Shown: positions 18,416 through 27,798 of the stretch, in pieces
Layout: every line of letters starts with the position of its first letter
Position numbering within the stretch: the stretch's first letter is position 1
Assembly: GCF_020564565.1 (NCBI RefSeq)
Contig: NZ_JAJCTD010000001.1
Location: forward strand, 372,001-436,000
DNA from: Rhodobacter sp. Har01
GTDB taxonomy: Bacteria > Pseudomonadota > Alphaproteobacteria > Rhodobacterales > Rhodobacteraceae
DNA length: 64,000 bases
Direction: 5' to 3'
Made by a program: the position numbers and the translations under genes
Notes under the pieces: generated by a model
What the model saw: only the letters and a program-made list of their open reading frames with translations
Told to the model about the DNA's origin: nothing
The model's database searches: none

Positions 18416-18636
18416 GTGACCAGACCGCCAGCGAAACCGCCGTCCAGCATGCGCAACGCACGCCGAAAACCGAGTTCTACATCTACTTCGCCCTGATCTT
18501 CGTCGTCGCGATTCCGATTGCGATGGTGAACTGGGTGTTCCGGCTGATCGTCGACCGCCGCCTGCCGGTGCACGGGCCGCTTGCCCGGGCCTGGCGCGAA
18601 GCCGGTTCGATCACCCCGGCGATCTTCCGGCCCTGA
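18412..18636 (+). CDS. pufQ: PufQ, bacteriochlorophyll synthesis cofactor
   Basis: PufQ is a small membrane protein restricted to Rhodobacter relatives and needed for normal bacteriochlorophyll and antenna levels. The 74-residue product has one membrane helix ([20 protein letters not shown], about residues 23-42) after a charged N-terminus containing KTEF. The ATG overlaps the bchZ stop by four bases. Confidence 0.92.
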   Translation: MSDQTASETAVQHAQRTPKTEFYIYFALIFVVAIPIAMVNWVFRLIVDRRLPVHGPLARAWREAGSITPAIFRP

Positions 18637-18653
18637 GCCGGATGTCTTCTGTC

Positions 18654-18747
18654 CCCGGCCCGGAGGCCGGGACGGAAGCGTGACCTTCCCCGGCCATTGC
18701 GCCCAAGGCCGGGGTCAATCTCTCGCCGTATCCCGGGGCAACCCGGG
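18654..18747 (+). other. hairpin cluster between pufQ and pufB
   Basis: The 198-base gap holds at least two stable stems: CCCGGCC/GGCCGGG (18654-18671, four-base loop) and CCCCGGCC/GGCCGGGG (18688-18714, eleven-base loop). A third CCCGG/CCGGG pair lies at 18732-18747. In Rhodobacter the pufQ-pufB junction is processed by RNase E, and structures protect the downstream pufBA message. A similar role is inferred. Confidence 0.5.
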
Positions 18748-18834
18748 GTGCGGGGAAACTCGGGGAAGCATCCTGCCGAACCGTGAACCCAGCCGCAGGG
18801 CATGCGGTGTCAGTCTGACCATCCGGAGGATAGA

Positions 18835-18984
18835 ATGGCTGATAAATCCGACCTGAGCTTCACAGGTCTTTCCGACGAGCAGGCGCAAGAACTGCACTCC
18901 GTGTATATGAGCGGGCTCTGGCTCTTTGTGACCGTCGCCGTCATCGCCCATATCGCCGTGTACATCTGGCGTCCGTGGCTCTGA
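18835..18984 (+). CDS. pufB: light-harvesting 1 (B875) beta subunit
   Basis: This 49-residue antenna polypeptide has one membrane helix and the bacteriochlorophyll-binding histidine H39 in [14 protein letters not shown]. The second conserved histidine is H21 in [17 protein letters not shown] lies five bases upstream of the ATG. It pairs with PufA to form the LH1 ring around the reaction centre. Confidence 0.96.
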   Translation: MADKSDLSFTGLSDEQAQELHSVYMSGLWLFVTVAVIAHIAVYIWRPWL

Positions 18985-18997
18985 GGAGAACCTAGCA

Positions 18998-19180
18998 ATG
19001 TCCAAATTCTACAAAATCTGGCAAATCTTCGATCCCCGTCGCGTCTTCGTGGCGCAGGGCGTCTTCCTCTTCCTGCTGGCGGTGATGATCCATCTCGTGC
19101 TGCTCAGCAAGCCTGACTACAACTGGCTTGACATCGCGACGGCGGCGAAGCGCGCGCCGGCCGCGGCCGCTGCCCCGTAA
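18998..19180 (+). CDS. pufA: light-harvesting 1 (B875) alpha subunit
   Basis: This 60-residue antenna polypeptide has the typical N-terminus [17 protein letters not shown] and the bacteriochlorophyll ligand H32 in VMIHLVLLS. It ends with an alanine-rich tail ([10 protein letters not shown]) that may be trimmed in the mature protein. It is 13 bases downstream of pufB. Confidence 0.96.
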   Translation: MSKFYKIWQIFDPRRVFVAQGVFLFLLAVMIHLVLLSKPDYNWLDIATAAKRAPAAAAAP

Positions 19181-19196
19181 GGGAACGGCCCCTGTT

Positions 19197-19228
19197 GCGG
19201 GCGGCAGCGCTTTCGGCCTGCCGCCCGC
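19197..19228 (+). other. intercistronic hairpin between pufA and pufL
   Basis: Eleven-base arms GCGGGCGGCAG (19197-19207) and CTGCCGCCCGC (19218-19228) close a ten-base loop. In Rhodobacter a stem at this place blocks 3' exonucleases and stabilises the pufBA transcript, so antenna polypeptides are made in excess over the reaction centre. No U-tract follows, which fits a stabiliser rather than a terminator. Confidence 0.8.
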
Positions 19229-19309
19229 GACGATACGCGGGATTTCACTCGGAGAGACTGCTTCCAGCGCCAGGAGGCAGCCGAATCCGGCAAAAGCGGA
19301 GAGGGAAGC

Positions 19310-20158
19310 ATGGCACTGCTCAGCTTCGAACGAAAATACCGCGTGCCGGGAGGCACGCTGGTCGGCGGGAATCTGTTCGACTTCTGGGTCGGCCCTTTCT
19401 ACGTCGGCTTCTTCGGCGTCACGACATTCTTTTTCGCGGCGCTTGGCACACTCCTGATCCTCTATGGAACGTCCATGGAGGGGGTCTGGAACCCGCAGCT
19501 GATTTCGATCGAACCGCCGCCGATCGAGAACGGGCTGGCCTTTGCGCCGCTGGCGCAAGGGGGACTTTGGCAACTGATCACGATCTGCGCTTTGGGTGCC
19601 TTCATCAGCTGGGCCCTGCGCGAGGTCGAGATCTGCCGCAAGCTTGGCATCGGGTTCCACATCCCGGTGGCCTTCAGTTTCGCGATCATCGCCTATGCGA
19701 CGCTTGTCGTGTTCCGGCCGATCCTGATGGGTTCGTGGGGCTACGGCTTCCCCTACGGGATCTGGACGCACCTCGATTGGGTGTCCAACACGGGCTACAC
19801 CTACGGCAACTTCCACTACAACCCGGCGCACATGTTGGGGATCACCTTCTTCTTCACCACCGCCCTGGCGCTGGCGCTGCATGGCGCCCTTGTCCTGTCG
19901 GCGGCGAACCCCGAAAGGGGTCAGGAGATGAAGACGGCGGACCACGAAGACACCTTCTTCCGTGATCTCGTCGGCTATTCGATCGGCACGCTGGGCATCC
20001 ACCGTCTGGGCCTTTTCCTGGCTCTGGCAGCCGTGTCCTTCTCGATCGTCTGCATGATTATCACCGGCACCATCTGGTTCGACCAGTGGGTTACCTGGTG
20101 GGACTGGTGGCTTGAGCTGCCCTGGTGGTCCGACATTCCGGGAGGCGTCAATGGCTGA
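19310..20158 (+). CDS. pufL: photosynthetic reaction centre L subunit
   Basis: This 282-residue, five-helix membrane protein binds half of the reaction-centre cofactors. Expected ligands are present, one position later than mature numbering: H154 (accessory bacteriochlorophyll), H174 (special pair), H191 and H231 (non-haem iron). The start has AGAGGGAAGC upstream. The stop overlaps the pufM start by eight bases. Confidence 0.97.
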   Translation: MALLSFERKYRVPGGTLVGGNLFDFWVGPFYVGFFGVTTFFFAALGTLLILYGTSMEGVWNPQLISIEPPPIENGLAFAPLAQGGLWQLITICALGAFISWALREVEICRKLGIGFHIPVAFSFAIIAYATLVVFRPILMGSWGYGFPYGIWTHLDWVSNTGYTYGNFHYNPAHMLGITFFFTTALALALHGALVLSAANPERGQEMKTADHEDTFFRDLVGYSIGTLGIHRLGLFLALAAVSFSIVCMIITGTIWFDQWVTWWDWWLELPWWSDIPGGVNG

Positions 20159-21074
20159 GTATCAGAACATCTTCACTCAAGTCCAAGTCAGCGGCGCGCC
20201 CGAACTGGGCCTGGCCGAGGGCGTGGACCTGGGAAGCCGAACCAAGGGGACGACCAACTGGTCCATCCTTGGCTGGTTCGGCAACGCCCAGATCGGCCCG
20301 GTCTATCTGGGCGGCTGGGGTACGCTTTCGCTGTTCGCAGGCGCCATGTGGCTCTTCACCATCGGTGCCTGGTTCTGGTACGAAGCGGGCTTCAACCCGG
20401 CGGTCTTCCTGCGCGACCTGTTCTGGCTGTCGCTGGACCCGCCGGCGCCGGAATACGGCCTTGGCCTGCCGCAGGACGCCGAGGGCATCATGTACATGAT
20501 CGCCTCGTTCTTCATGCTGGTTGCGGTCTGGGCCTGGTGGTTCCGCACCTACAACCGGGCTGCGGCCCTGGGAATGGGCAAGCACACCGCCTGGGCGTTC
20601 CTTGCGGCCATGTGGCTCTGGATGGTGCTGGGCTTCTTCCGCCCGATCCTGATGGGCAGCTGGTCGGAAGCGGTGCCCTACGGCATCTTCACCCACCTCG
20701 ACTGGACCAACAACTTCAGCCTTGTTCACGGCAACCTGTTCTACAACCCCTTCCACGGCCTGAGCATCGCCTTCCTTTACGGGTCGGCCCTGCTGTTCGC
20801 CATGCACGGGGCGACCATCCTTGCGGTGACCCGCTTCGGCGGCGACCGCGAGTTGGAGCAGATCGTGGACCGCGGCACTGCGGCCGAACGTGCGGCGCTG
20901 TTCTGGCGCTGGACGATGGGCTTCAACGCCACGTTCGAAGGCATCCACCGTTGGGCGTGGTGGTTCGCGTGCCTGGTGACGATCACCGGCGGTATCGGCA
21001 TCCTGCTGAGCGGCACCGTGGTCGACAACTGGTACGTCTGGGCGCAACAGCACGGCTACGCGCCGGTGCAGTGA
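20151..21074 (+). CDS. pufM: photosynthetic reaction centre M subunit
   Basis: This 307-residue partner of PufL has H182 (accessory bacteriochlorophyll), H202 (special pair), H219 and H266 (iron) and the iron-binding glutamate E234 in GDRELEQ. There is no cytochrome-subunit gene (pufC) downstream; PufX follows instead, as in Rhodobacter. Start ATG 20151 lies in the GGAGGCGTCAATG end of pufL. Confidence 0.97.
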   Translation: MAEYQNIFTQVQVSGAPELGLAEGVDLGSRTKGTTNWSILGWFGNAQIGPVYLGGWGTLSLFAGAMWLFTIGAWFWYEAGFNPAVFLRDLFWLSLDPPAPEYGLGLPQDAEGIMYMIASFFMLVAVWAWWFRTYNRAAALGMGKHTAWAFLAAMWLWMVLGFFRPILMGSWSEAVPYGIFTHLDWTNNFSLVHGNLFYNPFHGLSIAFLYGSALLFAMHGATILAVTRFGGDRELEQIVDRGTAAERAALFWRWTMGFNATFEGIHRWAWWFACLVTITGGIGILLSGTVVDNWYVWAQQHGYAPVQ

Positions 21075-21086
21075 GAGGACAAAGCC

Positions 21087-21314
21087 ATGGCTGAGTACAA
21101 CTACTCTCACGACCCGAAGTCGGTGACCCACCTGCGCTCTTGGGTTCTTGGGCAAATGAGCCGGGGAGCCTTCGTGGCCATGTTCTGGGTGATCCTGGTG
21201 GCCTGCTGGCTGGGCGTGACCTGGGTGATCGGCGCGCTTCTGCCCCCAGAAAGCAAGCTGGCACCTTCGCCCTACGGCGCGCTTGAGGTCGTCCAGACCA
21301 TCGACGTCGCCTGA
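21087..21314 (+). CDS. pufX: PufX, RC-LH1 core complex subunit
   Basis: PufX opens the LH1 ring so quinol can leave and organises core dimers in some species. The 75-residue product has a single membrane helix (about residues 29-50, [20 protein letters not shown]) after [12 protein letters not shown], and the conserved C-terminal segment [18 protein letters not shown]. It is recognised mainly by position and pattern, because the family diverges quickly. GAGAGGA precedes the start. Confidence 0.9.
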   Translation: MAEYNYSHDPKSVTHLRSWVLGQMSRGAFVAMFWVILVACWLGVTWVIGALLPPESKLAPSPYGALEVVQTIDVA

Positions 21315-21326
21315 CGAAATCCGCGG

Positions 21327-21357
21327 AGGGCGGCGCAAACCTTCGGGACGCCGCCCT
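21327..21357 (+). terminator. first hairpin after pufX
   Basis: Arms AGGGCGGCG (21327-21335) and CGCCGCCCT (21349-21357) close a 13-base loop and are followed by only two more T. It is a weak or partial terminator and could protect the 3' end of the puf message. Confidence 0.5.
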
Positions 21358-21443
21358 TTGCAATCGCCGTTCGGGCCATTTCGCCGGCCCGGATCCGGGG
21401 CGCAACCACAGCCCGGTTCCCTTCCTGTTGGCGACAGGGACTG

Positions 21444-21478
21444 GTGCCGTGTGGAGCCTTCCACACGGCACTTTTTTT
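21444..21478 (+). terminator. strong rho-independent terminator of the puf operon
   Basis: Perfect twelve-base arms GTGCCGTGTGGA (21444-21455) and TCCACACGGCAC (21460-21471) with the loop GCCT are followed by seven T (21472-21478). It separates puf from dxs, although in Rhodobacter some read-through into dxs is likely. Confidence 0.93.
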
Positions 21479-21522
21479 CATTCCGGCCCCGCAGACGGGG
21501 CGGCTCATCGGAGGACGCAGCC

Positions 21523-23457
21523 ATGAGCGAGGCAGTATCATCGAAGCCGATCCTTGACCGGGTCGGCAGCCCCGGCGATCTGAAATCAATGACCGACGGC
21601 GAGCTTGCCCGCCTGGCCGACGAACTGCGGCGCGAGACCGTCGAGGTGGTCAGCCAGACCGGAGGCCACCTTGGATCGTCGCTGGGCGTGGTCGAACTGA
21701 CCGTGGCGATCCACGCCGTCTTCGACACCCCGCGCGACAAGCTGATCTGGGATGTCGGCCACCAGTGCTATCCGCACAAGATTCTGACCGGCCGCCGCGA
21801 CCGCATGCTGACCTTGCGGCAGGCGGGGGGGCTGTCCGGTTTCACGAAGCGGTCGGAATCGGAATACGATCCCTTCGGCGCGGCGCATTCCTCGACCTCG
21901 ATCAGCGCAGCGCTGGGCTTTGCCGTGGGCCGCGAGCTGGGAATGCCGGTGGGCGACACCATCGCAGTCATCGGCGACGGCTCGATCACCGCCGGCATGG
22001 CCTATGAGGCGCTGAACCACGCCGGCCACCTGAAGACCCGGATGTTCGTGATCCTGAACGACAACGACATGTCGATCGCCCCGCCGGTGGGCGCGCTGTC
22101 GCGCTATCTGAACGACATCGCGGCCAAGGGGCCGTTTGCCATGCTCAAGGCCGCGGCCGAGGGGTTCGAGGCGCATCTGCCGGGGCCGGTGCGCGAAGGG
22201 GCGCGCCGCGCCCGCCAGATGGTGACCGGGATGCCCGGCGGCGGCACCCTGTTCGAGGAATTCGGCTTCGAATACGTCGGCCCGGTCGATGGCCACGACA
22301 TGGGCCAGTTGCTGACCACCCTGCGCGCCGCCCGGGCGCGGGCGCGCGGGCCGGTGCTGATTCATGCCGTTACCACCAAGGGCAAGGGCTATGCCCCGGC
22401 TGAAGGCGCCGACGACAAGTATCATGGCGTGGGCAAGTTCGACATCGTCACCGGCGCGCAGGTGAAGTCGAAGTCGAACGCACCGTCCTATACCACGGTG
22501 TTCGGCAACACCCTGACCGAAGAGGCCGCGCGCGACCCGCGCATCGTGGCGATCACCGCCGCCATGCCGGGCGGCACCGGCCTGGACATCATGGCCAGCC
22601 GGTTTCCGGCCCGGGTGTTCGATGTGGGCATCGCCGAGCAGCACGGCGTGACCTTCGCCGCCGGGCTGGCGGCCGCCGGGATGCGGCCGTTCTGCGCGAT
22701 CTATTCCAGTTTCCTGCAGCGCGGCTATGACCAGATCGTGCATGATGTGGCCTTGCAGAACCTGCCGGTGCGCTTTGCCATCGACCGGGCCGGGCTGGTG
22801 GGCCAGGACGGCGCCACCCATGCCGGCGCCTTCGATACCGCGATGCTGGCGAACCTGCCGAACATGGTGGTGATGGCCTGCGGCGACGAGGCGGAACTGG
22901 TCCACATGGTGGCCACCGCGGTCGAGTTCGACGCCGGCCCGATCGCCTTTCGCTATCCGCGGGGCGAGGGCGCGGGTGTCGAGATGCCGGCCCGCGGCGT
23001 GCCGCTTGAGATCGGCAAGGGGCGGGTGGTGCGCGAAGGCACCGATGCGGCGATCCTGTCCTTCGGCGCGCATCTTGGCGAGGCGCTGGCCGCCGCCGAG
23101 GTGCTGGCGGCCGAGGGCATCTCGGTCACGGTGGCCGATGCGCGCTTTGCCAAGCCGCTGGACCAGGCGCTGATCGAGCAGTTGATGGAGCACCACGCCG
23201 CGCTGTTCACGCTGGAGCAGGGATCTTCCGGCGGCTTCGGGGCGCAGGTTCTGCATCACCTGGCCGCGACCGGCGGGCTGGACCGCGGCCGCGTCGTGCG
23301 CACGCTGATGCTGCCGGACCGGTTCATCGACCAGGCCAGCCCGGCGCAGATGTATGCTTGGGCGGGCCTGACGGCGGCCGACATTGCCGAAGCCGTGCGC
23401 GGCGCTCTGACCAAGGGCAAGGTGGCGCGGATGCCGGCGCGGCCGCGGCTGGTGTAA
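21523..23457 (+). CDS. dxs: 1-deoxy-D-xylulose-5-phosphate synthase
   Basis: Dxs joins pyruvate and glyceraldehyde 3-phosphate, the first step of the MEP pathway that supplies carotenoid and bacteriochlorophyll tails. The 644-residue product has [14 protein letters not shown] and [10 protein letters not shown] at the N-terminus, the thiamine diphosphate motif [18 protein letters not shown] and the transketolase segment [23 protein letters not shown] lies eight bases before the ATG. Its place after pufX is the classical Rhodobacter arrangement. Confidence 0.96.
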   Translation: MSEAVSSKPILDRVGSPGDLKSMTDGELARLADELRRETVEVVSQTGGHLGSSLGVVELTVAIHAVFDTPRDKLIWDVGHQCYPHKILTGRRDRMLTLRQAGGLSGFTKRSESEYDPFGAAHSSTSISAALGFAVGRELGMPVGDTIAVIGDGSITAGMAYEALNHAGHLKTRMFVILNDNDMSIAPPVGALSRYLNDIAAKGPFAMLKAAAEGFEAHLPGPVREGARRARQMVTGMPGGGTLFEEFGFEYVGPVDGHDMGQLLTTLRAARARARGPVLIHAVTTKGKGYAPAEGADDKYHGVGKFDIVTGAQVKSKSNAPSYTTVFGNTLTEEAARDPRIVAITAAMPGGTGLDIMASRFPARVFDVGIAEQHGVTFAAGLAAAGMRPFCAIYSSFLQRGYDQIVHDVALQNLPVRFAIDRAGLVGQDGATHAGAFDTAMLANLPNMVVMACGDEAELVHMVATAVEFDAGPIAFRYPRGEGAGVEMPARGVPLEIGKGRVVREGTDAAILSFGAHLGEALAAAEVLAAEGISVTVADARFAKPLDQALIEQLMEHHAALFTLEQGSSGGFGAQVLHHLAATGGLDRGRVVRTLMLPDRFIDQASPAQMYAWAGLTAADIAEAVRGALTKGKVARMPARPRLV

Positions 23458-23652
23458 CGGCCGCGGCGACGGAACCGGATGCACCGGCGGCCCGGTCCCT
23501 GCGGCACGGGGGCCGGGGATTCTGTGTGAAACGGCCTTGGGGGCTGGCATATCCCTGCGGTCTGCGTCAGAAAGGCCCAGGATCGCTGTTGCCCCGCGGG
23601 CGGGGATATGGCAATACATTCAACAGGCACAATCTAAACCGAAGGGTTCAGA

Positions 23653-24306
23653 ATGACCGATTACGAGAACCGGCGCGTGCTGATGGTGGATACTCAGGTC
23701 CGGCCGTCGGATGTGACCAAGTTCCCGATCATCGAGGCGATGCTTGCGGTCCCGCGCGAGGTCTATGTGCCGGGCGACCGGCGCGAGGCGGCCTATGCCG
23801 GCACCAATGTCGAGATCGCCCCCGGCCGCGTGGTGCTGGACCCGCGGACGCTGGCCAAGATGCTGGATGCGCTGGACATCCAGCCTGACGAGCTGGTCTT
23901 GGACCTGGGCTGCGGCCTGGGCTATTCGGCGGCGGTCATTGCCCGGCTGGCCGAGACGGTGGTCGCGGTCGAAGACGACGAGGCGCTGGCGGCCGAGGCG
24001 CAGCGGCTTTTGTCCGAGGAAGGCGTGGACAACGCGGTGGTGGTGACGGCGCCGCTGGCGCAGGGCGCGGCGAAACACGGCCCCTATGACGTGATCACGC
24101 TGCAGGGCGGGGTCGAGGCCTTGCCTGCGGCGGTGGCCGGGCAGCTCAAGGACGGCGGCCGCATCGCGGCGGTCTTCGTCGAGGGCGCCCTGGGCACCGT
24201 GCGGATCGGTCACAAGCGCGACGGCCACCTGGTCTGGCGCGATGCCTTCAATGCGACGGCGCCGGTCCTGTCCGGTTTTGCCGCGCGGCGGGAATTCGTT
24301 TTGTAA
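23653..24306 (+). CDS. protein-L-isoaspartate O-methyltransferase family protein
   Basis: This 217-residue S-adenosylmethionine-dependent methyltransferase has motif I LDLGCGLGYSAAVIARL near residues 83-100 and the Pcm-type N-terminus VRPSDVTKFPIIEAMLAVPRE. True Pcm repairs isoaspartyl residues. Alphaproteobacterial relatives next to tolC are often a divergent subgroup, so repair activity is likely but not certain. It is 40 bases upstream of the TolC-like gene. The 195-base gap before it holds a GC stem around 23592-23605 but no other clear signal. Confidence 0.82.
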   Translation: MTDYENRRVLMVDTQVRPSDVTKFPIIEAMLAVPREVYVPGDRREAAYAGTNVEIAPGRVVLDPRTLAKMLDALDIQPDELVLDLGCGLGYSAAVIARLAETVVAVEDDEALAAEAQRLLSEEGVDNAVVVTAPLAQGAAKHGPYDVITLQGGVEALPAAVAGQLKDGGRIAAVFVEGALGTVRIGHKRDGHLVWRDAFNATAPVLSGFAARREFVL

Positions 24307-24346
24307 GACGTCCCTCAGGGGGCGGCACGGCAGAAGGACGGTCGGA

Positions 24347-25735
24347 ATGCGGATGTGGCTGAAGGCGATGATCCTGGGCGCGGCGGCGGTCACGGCGGCA
24401 GTCTCGGCGGCGGTGCCGGCAAGGGCCGAAACCCTGACCGACGCGCTGATCGCGGCCTACCGCAACTCGCATCTCCTGGACCAGAACGAGGCGCTGTTGC
24501 GAGCCGCGGACGAGGATGTGGCCGTCGCCGTTTCGGCCTTGCGACCGGTGATCGGCTTCGTGGTCAACTGGGGCCGCAGCTTCGCGCAGGACAATTCCGG
24601 CGCGGTGCGGGTCAAGACCGACACGCTGGACACCTCGATTTCGCTTTCGGCCGAGCTGATGCTGATCGACTTCGGTCGCACCGGTTTGCAGATCGACATC
24701 GCCGAAGAGTCGGTCAAGGCCACCCGGCAGGCCCTGGTCGGCATCGAGCAGGACGTGCTGCTGGCCGCGGTGCAGGCCTATGTCGATGTCAAGCTGGCCG
24801 CAGAGATCGTCGCGCTGCGGCAGTCGAACACGCGGCTGATCTCGCAGGAGCTGGGCGCCGCGCAGGACCGGTTCGACGTCGGCGAGATCACCCGGACCGA
24901 CGTGTCCATCGCCGAGGCGCGGCTGGCGGCCGCCCGGTCGTCGCTGGCCGCGGCGGAGGGCGATCTGATGATCGCGCGCGAGGCCTACAAGGCCGCGACG
25001 GGCGCCTATCCGGGCCGTCTGGCCGCGCTGCCTCCCAGCCCGAAGATCGGCAAGACGATCGACGAGGCGCGCGCGGTGGCGATGAAGACCCACCCCGCGA
25101 TCCGCCAGGCGCAGCATCAGGTCACGGTGGCCGATCTTGCCGTCAAGCTGGCCGAGGCGGCGATGAAGCCGACGCTGGGCCTTGGCGTCAGCCTGGGCAA
25201 TTCCTTTTCGCAAGAGCGGCTGAGCGGCCAGGTGGGCCTGTCGCTGAAACAGACGATCTACGCCGGCGGCAAGCTGTCCGCGCTGTATCGCAAGGCGCTG
25301 GCGCAGCACGAAGCCGCGCGCGCGGGGCTGCGCCAGAGCGTTGTCCTGATCGAGCAGAACCTGGGCATCGCCTGGGCCAACCTGGCGGTCTTCGGCGCCT
25401 CGATCGAGGCCTCGGACCGACAGATCCGGGCTGCGCAATCGGCCTTTGACGGCATCCGCGAAGAGGCCAACCTGGGCGCCCGTACCACACTGGACGTGCT
25501 GGACGCCGAGCAGGAACTGCTGGACGCCCGCGCCGCCCGGCTGGAGGCCGAGGCCGGCCGCTACGTGGCGGTTTACCGGGTGTTGTCGGCCATGGGCCTG
25601 CTGACCGTCGATCACCTGAAGCTGGGCATTCCGACCTATGACCCCGAGGCCTATTACGACGCGGTGAGAAACGCGCCGGCGACCTCGGCCCAGGGCCGCA
25701 AGCTGGACGAAATCCTGAAGAAGATCGGCAACTGA
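24347..25735 (+). CDS. TolC family outer membrane efflux protein
   Basis: This 462-residue protein starts with a Sec signal peptide (MRMWLKAMILGAAAVTAAVS, cleavage near ARA-ET) and has the two TolC-type helical repeats. The opening ETLTDALIAAYRNSHLLDQNEALL is typical. It forms trimeric outer-membrane channels for type I secretion or RND efflux. AAGGACGG precedes the start; a second ATG lies two codons on. No inner-membrane partner is encoded nearby. Confidence 0.87.
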   Translation: MRMWLKAMILGAAAVTAAVSAAVPARAETLTDALIAAYRNSHLLDQNEALLRAADEDVAVAVSALRPVIGFVVNWGRSFAQDNSGAVRVKTDTLDTSISLSAELMLIDFGRTGLQIDIAEESVKATRQALVGIEQDVLLAAVQAYVDVKLAAEIVALRQSNTRLISQELGAAQDRFDVGEITRTDVSIAEARLAAARSSLAAAEGDLMIAREAYKAATGAYPGRLAALPPSPKIGKTIDEARAVAMKTHPAIRQAQHQVTVADLAVKLAEAAMKPTLGLGVSLGNSFSQERLSGQVGLSLKQTIYAGGKLSALYRKALAQHEAARAGLRQSVVLIEQNLGIAWANLAVFGASIEASDRQIRAAQSAFDGIREEANLGARTTLDVLDAEQELLDARAARLEAEAGRYVAVYRVLSAMGLLTVDHLKLGIPTYDPEAYYDAVRNAPATSAQGRKLDEILKKIGN

Positions 25736-25855
25736 CCCGGCCCGCAATTCCGGCGTCGCCCGGAGCGAAATTCACTATTTCTTAACGGCTGTTGCGCCAA
25801 TTTCTTGTATGGGCATCTGGTTAAGACTAAACTGCCCGGAAAGTCGCAGAGCAGC

Positions 25856-26938
25856 ATGAACGGGCAGCAGAACATGGCGGGTTCCCTGACTTCGCACGAG
25901 ATCGAGGACGTGCTGTCCTCTATCCGTCGGCTGGTGTCCGAGGATTTCCGCATCACCCCGCGCGCCGCCGCCGCCCCGGCGCGCCCGGCAAAGCGACCGG
26001 AGCCTGACCCTGCGGAAAAGCTGATCCTGACCCCGTCTCAGCGTGTCCCCGAGGCTGAGGACGACGCCGGGTCGGCCCCGTCCGGCTTGCCCGATGCCGC
26101 GCTGACGGGCGAAGTGGTCGCCCCGCCCGAGGCCGAGCCAACCGCCTGGGACGAAGTCTTTGCCGCGGCGGATGAGGCCGAATGGTCGGCCCCCGGCGCG
26201 CCGGACCCCGCCTATGTCGAGGACCTGGAAACCGCACCCGCGTCGCCGCCGCCGGCAGCGGTGCGCGGCCACTGGACCGCCCAGACGATGCCCGAGGTCG
26301 CCTGGCTGGAGACGGAAGAGGATTGGGCGCCGGAAGCGCCGGTTCCGTTCGTCGCCCATCGCCGGCATTCGGTCGCGCCCGCACCCGCCGCCATGCCCGA
26401 GGCCGCCGCGACCGCGCCCGCGCCCGCGCCTGAGGTTGCAGGGCCGGCAGCCGTGCCGGCGCCCGAACCCGAACCCGAACCCGATCACCTGTCGCGGTCT
26501 TCCGCGCTTGCAGAGACGGCGCTGGCCGCGCCCGAACCGGTCGTCAAAATGGTCGCCGAGCCGGTGGCCGAACCAGTCGCCGAGCCGTTGGCCGAGCCGG
26601 TGGCCGAGCCGTTCCCTGATGCCGCCGACGCCCTGTCCGAGGCGGGCCTCGGTCAGATCGTGGAAGCGGCCATCGCGGCGAGTGTGGTCGAGTCGATTGC
26701 CGCCTCTGGCGCCGCCGTCGAAGCGGACACCCGCAACGATGAGGTTGCGGGCGTCACGGCAGAGCCGGCCTCGGCGGCTGCGCCGGTGCAGGTGGATGAG
26801 GATCAGCTGCGCGACATGGTGCGTCAGATCATCCGCGCGGAACTGGCGGGCACCCTGGGGGAACGGATCACCCGAAATGTCCGCAAGCTGGTGCGGATCG
26901 AAGTGAACCGCGCGCTGGCGTCTCGCGAATTCGAATAG
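25856..26938 (+). CDS. PopZ-like (DUF2497-type) polar organising protein
   Basis: This 360-residue acidic, Pro/Ala/Glu-rich protein has short conserved ends. The N-terminal helix HEIEDVLSSIRRLVSED lies near residue 12, and the C-terminal helices LRDMVRQIIRAELAGTLGER and VRKLVRIEVNRALASRE end the protein. The middle contains VAEP repeats (about residues 235-250). This is the plan of PopZ, which condenses at cell poles in Caulobacter and anchors the origin. Position after tolC also matches PopZ, from memory. The assignment is by plan and neighbours rather than clear homology. Alternative starts are ATG 25874 and an upstream frame. Confidence 0.6.
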   Translation: MNGQQNMAGSLTSHEIEDVLSSIRRLVSEDFRITPRAAAAPARPAKRPEPDPAEKLILTPSQRVPEAEDDAGSAPSGLPDAALTGEVVAPPEAEPTAWDEVFAAADEAEWSAPGAPDPAYVEDLETAPASPPPAAVRGHWTAQTMPEVAWLETEEDWAPEAPVPFVAHRRHSVAPAPAAMPEAAATAPAPAPEVAGPAAVPAPEPEPEPDHLSRSSALAETALAAPEPVVKMVAEPVAEPVAEPLAEPVAEPFPDAADALSEAGLGQIVEAAIAASVVESIAASGAAVEADTRNDEVAGVTAEPASAAAPVQVDEDQLRDMVRQIIRAELAGTLGERITRNVRKLVRIEVNRALASREFE

Positions 26939-26963
26939 GCGACCTGGCCGGACGAAATAGCCC

Positions 26964-27130
26964 GATGCCCGCCCCCGGGTGAGACAGGCCGCAGCCTGCC
27001 CCCGGGTGAAACGGCCCCGATGCCTGCGCCCGGGTGAGACTGGCCGCAGCCCGCCCCGGGATGAAACGGCCCGATGCCCGTCCCCGGGTGAAACGGCCAA
27101 TGCGCGCCCCCGGGTGAAACAGGCCGATGC
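26964..27130. repeat. 27-bp imperfect tandem repeat
   Basis: About six units of 26-28 bases share the core CCCCGGGTGAAACGGCC followed by GATGCCCG or GCAGCCTG. The two endings alternate for the first four units, which gives a 54-base higher-order period. The unit is near a multiple of three, so the array stays open in several frames, but no gene is likely. The SmaI-type CCCGGG core in each unit is self-complementary. It starts 25 bases after the PopZ-like stop. Confidence 0.85.
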
Positions 27131-27167
27131 CGCCCCGATGCGCGCCTCCGCGATTCCGGAAAAGAAA

Positions 27168-27191
27168 AAGGCGCGCCCGCGGGCGCGCCTT
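27168..27191 (-). terminator. rho-independent terminator
   Basis: A perfect 24-base palindrome (half AAGGCGCGCCCG) is followed on the minus strand by CTTTTTCTTTTCC. It ends the small gene at 27215-27541, and could also slow transcription arriving from the other side. Confidence 0.85.
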
Positions 27192-27214
27192 GACCTTGTG
27201 GCCTGACCTGAGCT

Positions 27215-27541
27215 TCAGGCCGCTTCGGCTTGCTCGGCTTCCAGCGCGGCGCGGCGCTCGGATTCCTCGCGGCTGAGCGCGACAGAGGTGCGCACGCCCT
27301 TGGAGACGAAATCCATCAGCCCCTTCACGACACGTTCGTTGGGGTCGATCCCGGCGCAGGACAAGACTTCGCGCCCGTCGCGCGAGCGCGCCCAGCGGGC
27401 AATCTGTTCCGGTCCGTTGCCATATTTCTTGTCGTCGGCGATCGCATCGTCCAGGGCCGCAAGCACCACCGCCGCAAAAAGCTTGCGGGTGCGCGTCCCC
27501 TGTTCGAAGTTGAAGGCCGTGCTGTCGATCGAATCCAGCAT
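27215..27541 (-). CDS. conserved hypothetical protein (possibly DUF6280)
   Basis: The 108-residue cytoplasmic protein carries the motif KLFAAVVLAALDDAIADDKK and EQIARWARSRDGREVLSCAG, and a charged C-terminal helix. It looks like a small conserved protein of Rhodobacterales, which I believe is the DUF6280 group; no function is known to me. ATG at 27541 is preferred to a GTG one codon upstream. It is monocistronic with its own terminator. The 254-base gap upstream (27545-27798) holds one small hairpin, GCCATGC/GCATGGC at 27640-27660, and no gene. Confidence 0.7.
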   Translation of the reverse strand: MLDSIDSTAFNFEQGTRTRKLFAAVVLAALDDAIADDKKYGNGPEQIARWARSRDGREVLSCAGIDPNERVVKGLMDFVSKGVRTSVALSREESERRAALEAEQAEAA

Positions 27542-27798
27542 CACAGGTTCCTTGAATTCCGGTCTTGGTCTTGTTTTTCCCCGCGCCCTGCGCTTGTAAC
27601 GTTTTGGTCACGATTCGGGGTTTCCGGTTTGGAATAACAGCCATGCAATCCAAGCATGGCAGTCCCGGGTCACCACAGTATCTAGTCGTTACGGGAAGGC
27701 AGGAAATGCCACATATGGGGCTGGGGCCCCACCTGTCAACCATTTGGAAACGATTTCCGCGTTTTTGCAGGTGGCACCGGCGCGGGGGGCTGCGCGCG

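Noticed and set aside
26964-27130. Possible CRISPR array
   Set aside because: The repeats are contiguous and degenerate, with no unique spacers of uniform length and no cas genes.
26979-27206. Open frames through the 27-bp repeat on both strands
   Set aside because: They stay open because the unit is near a multiple of three; composition is repeat-like and no ribosome-binding site is seen.
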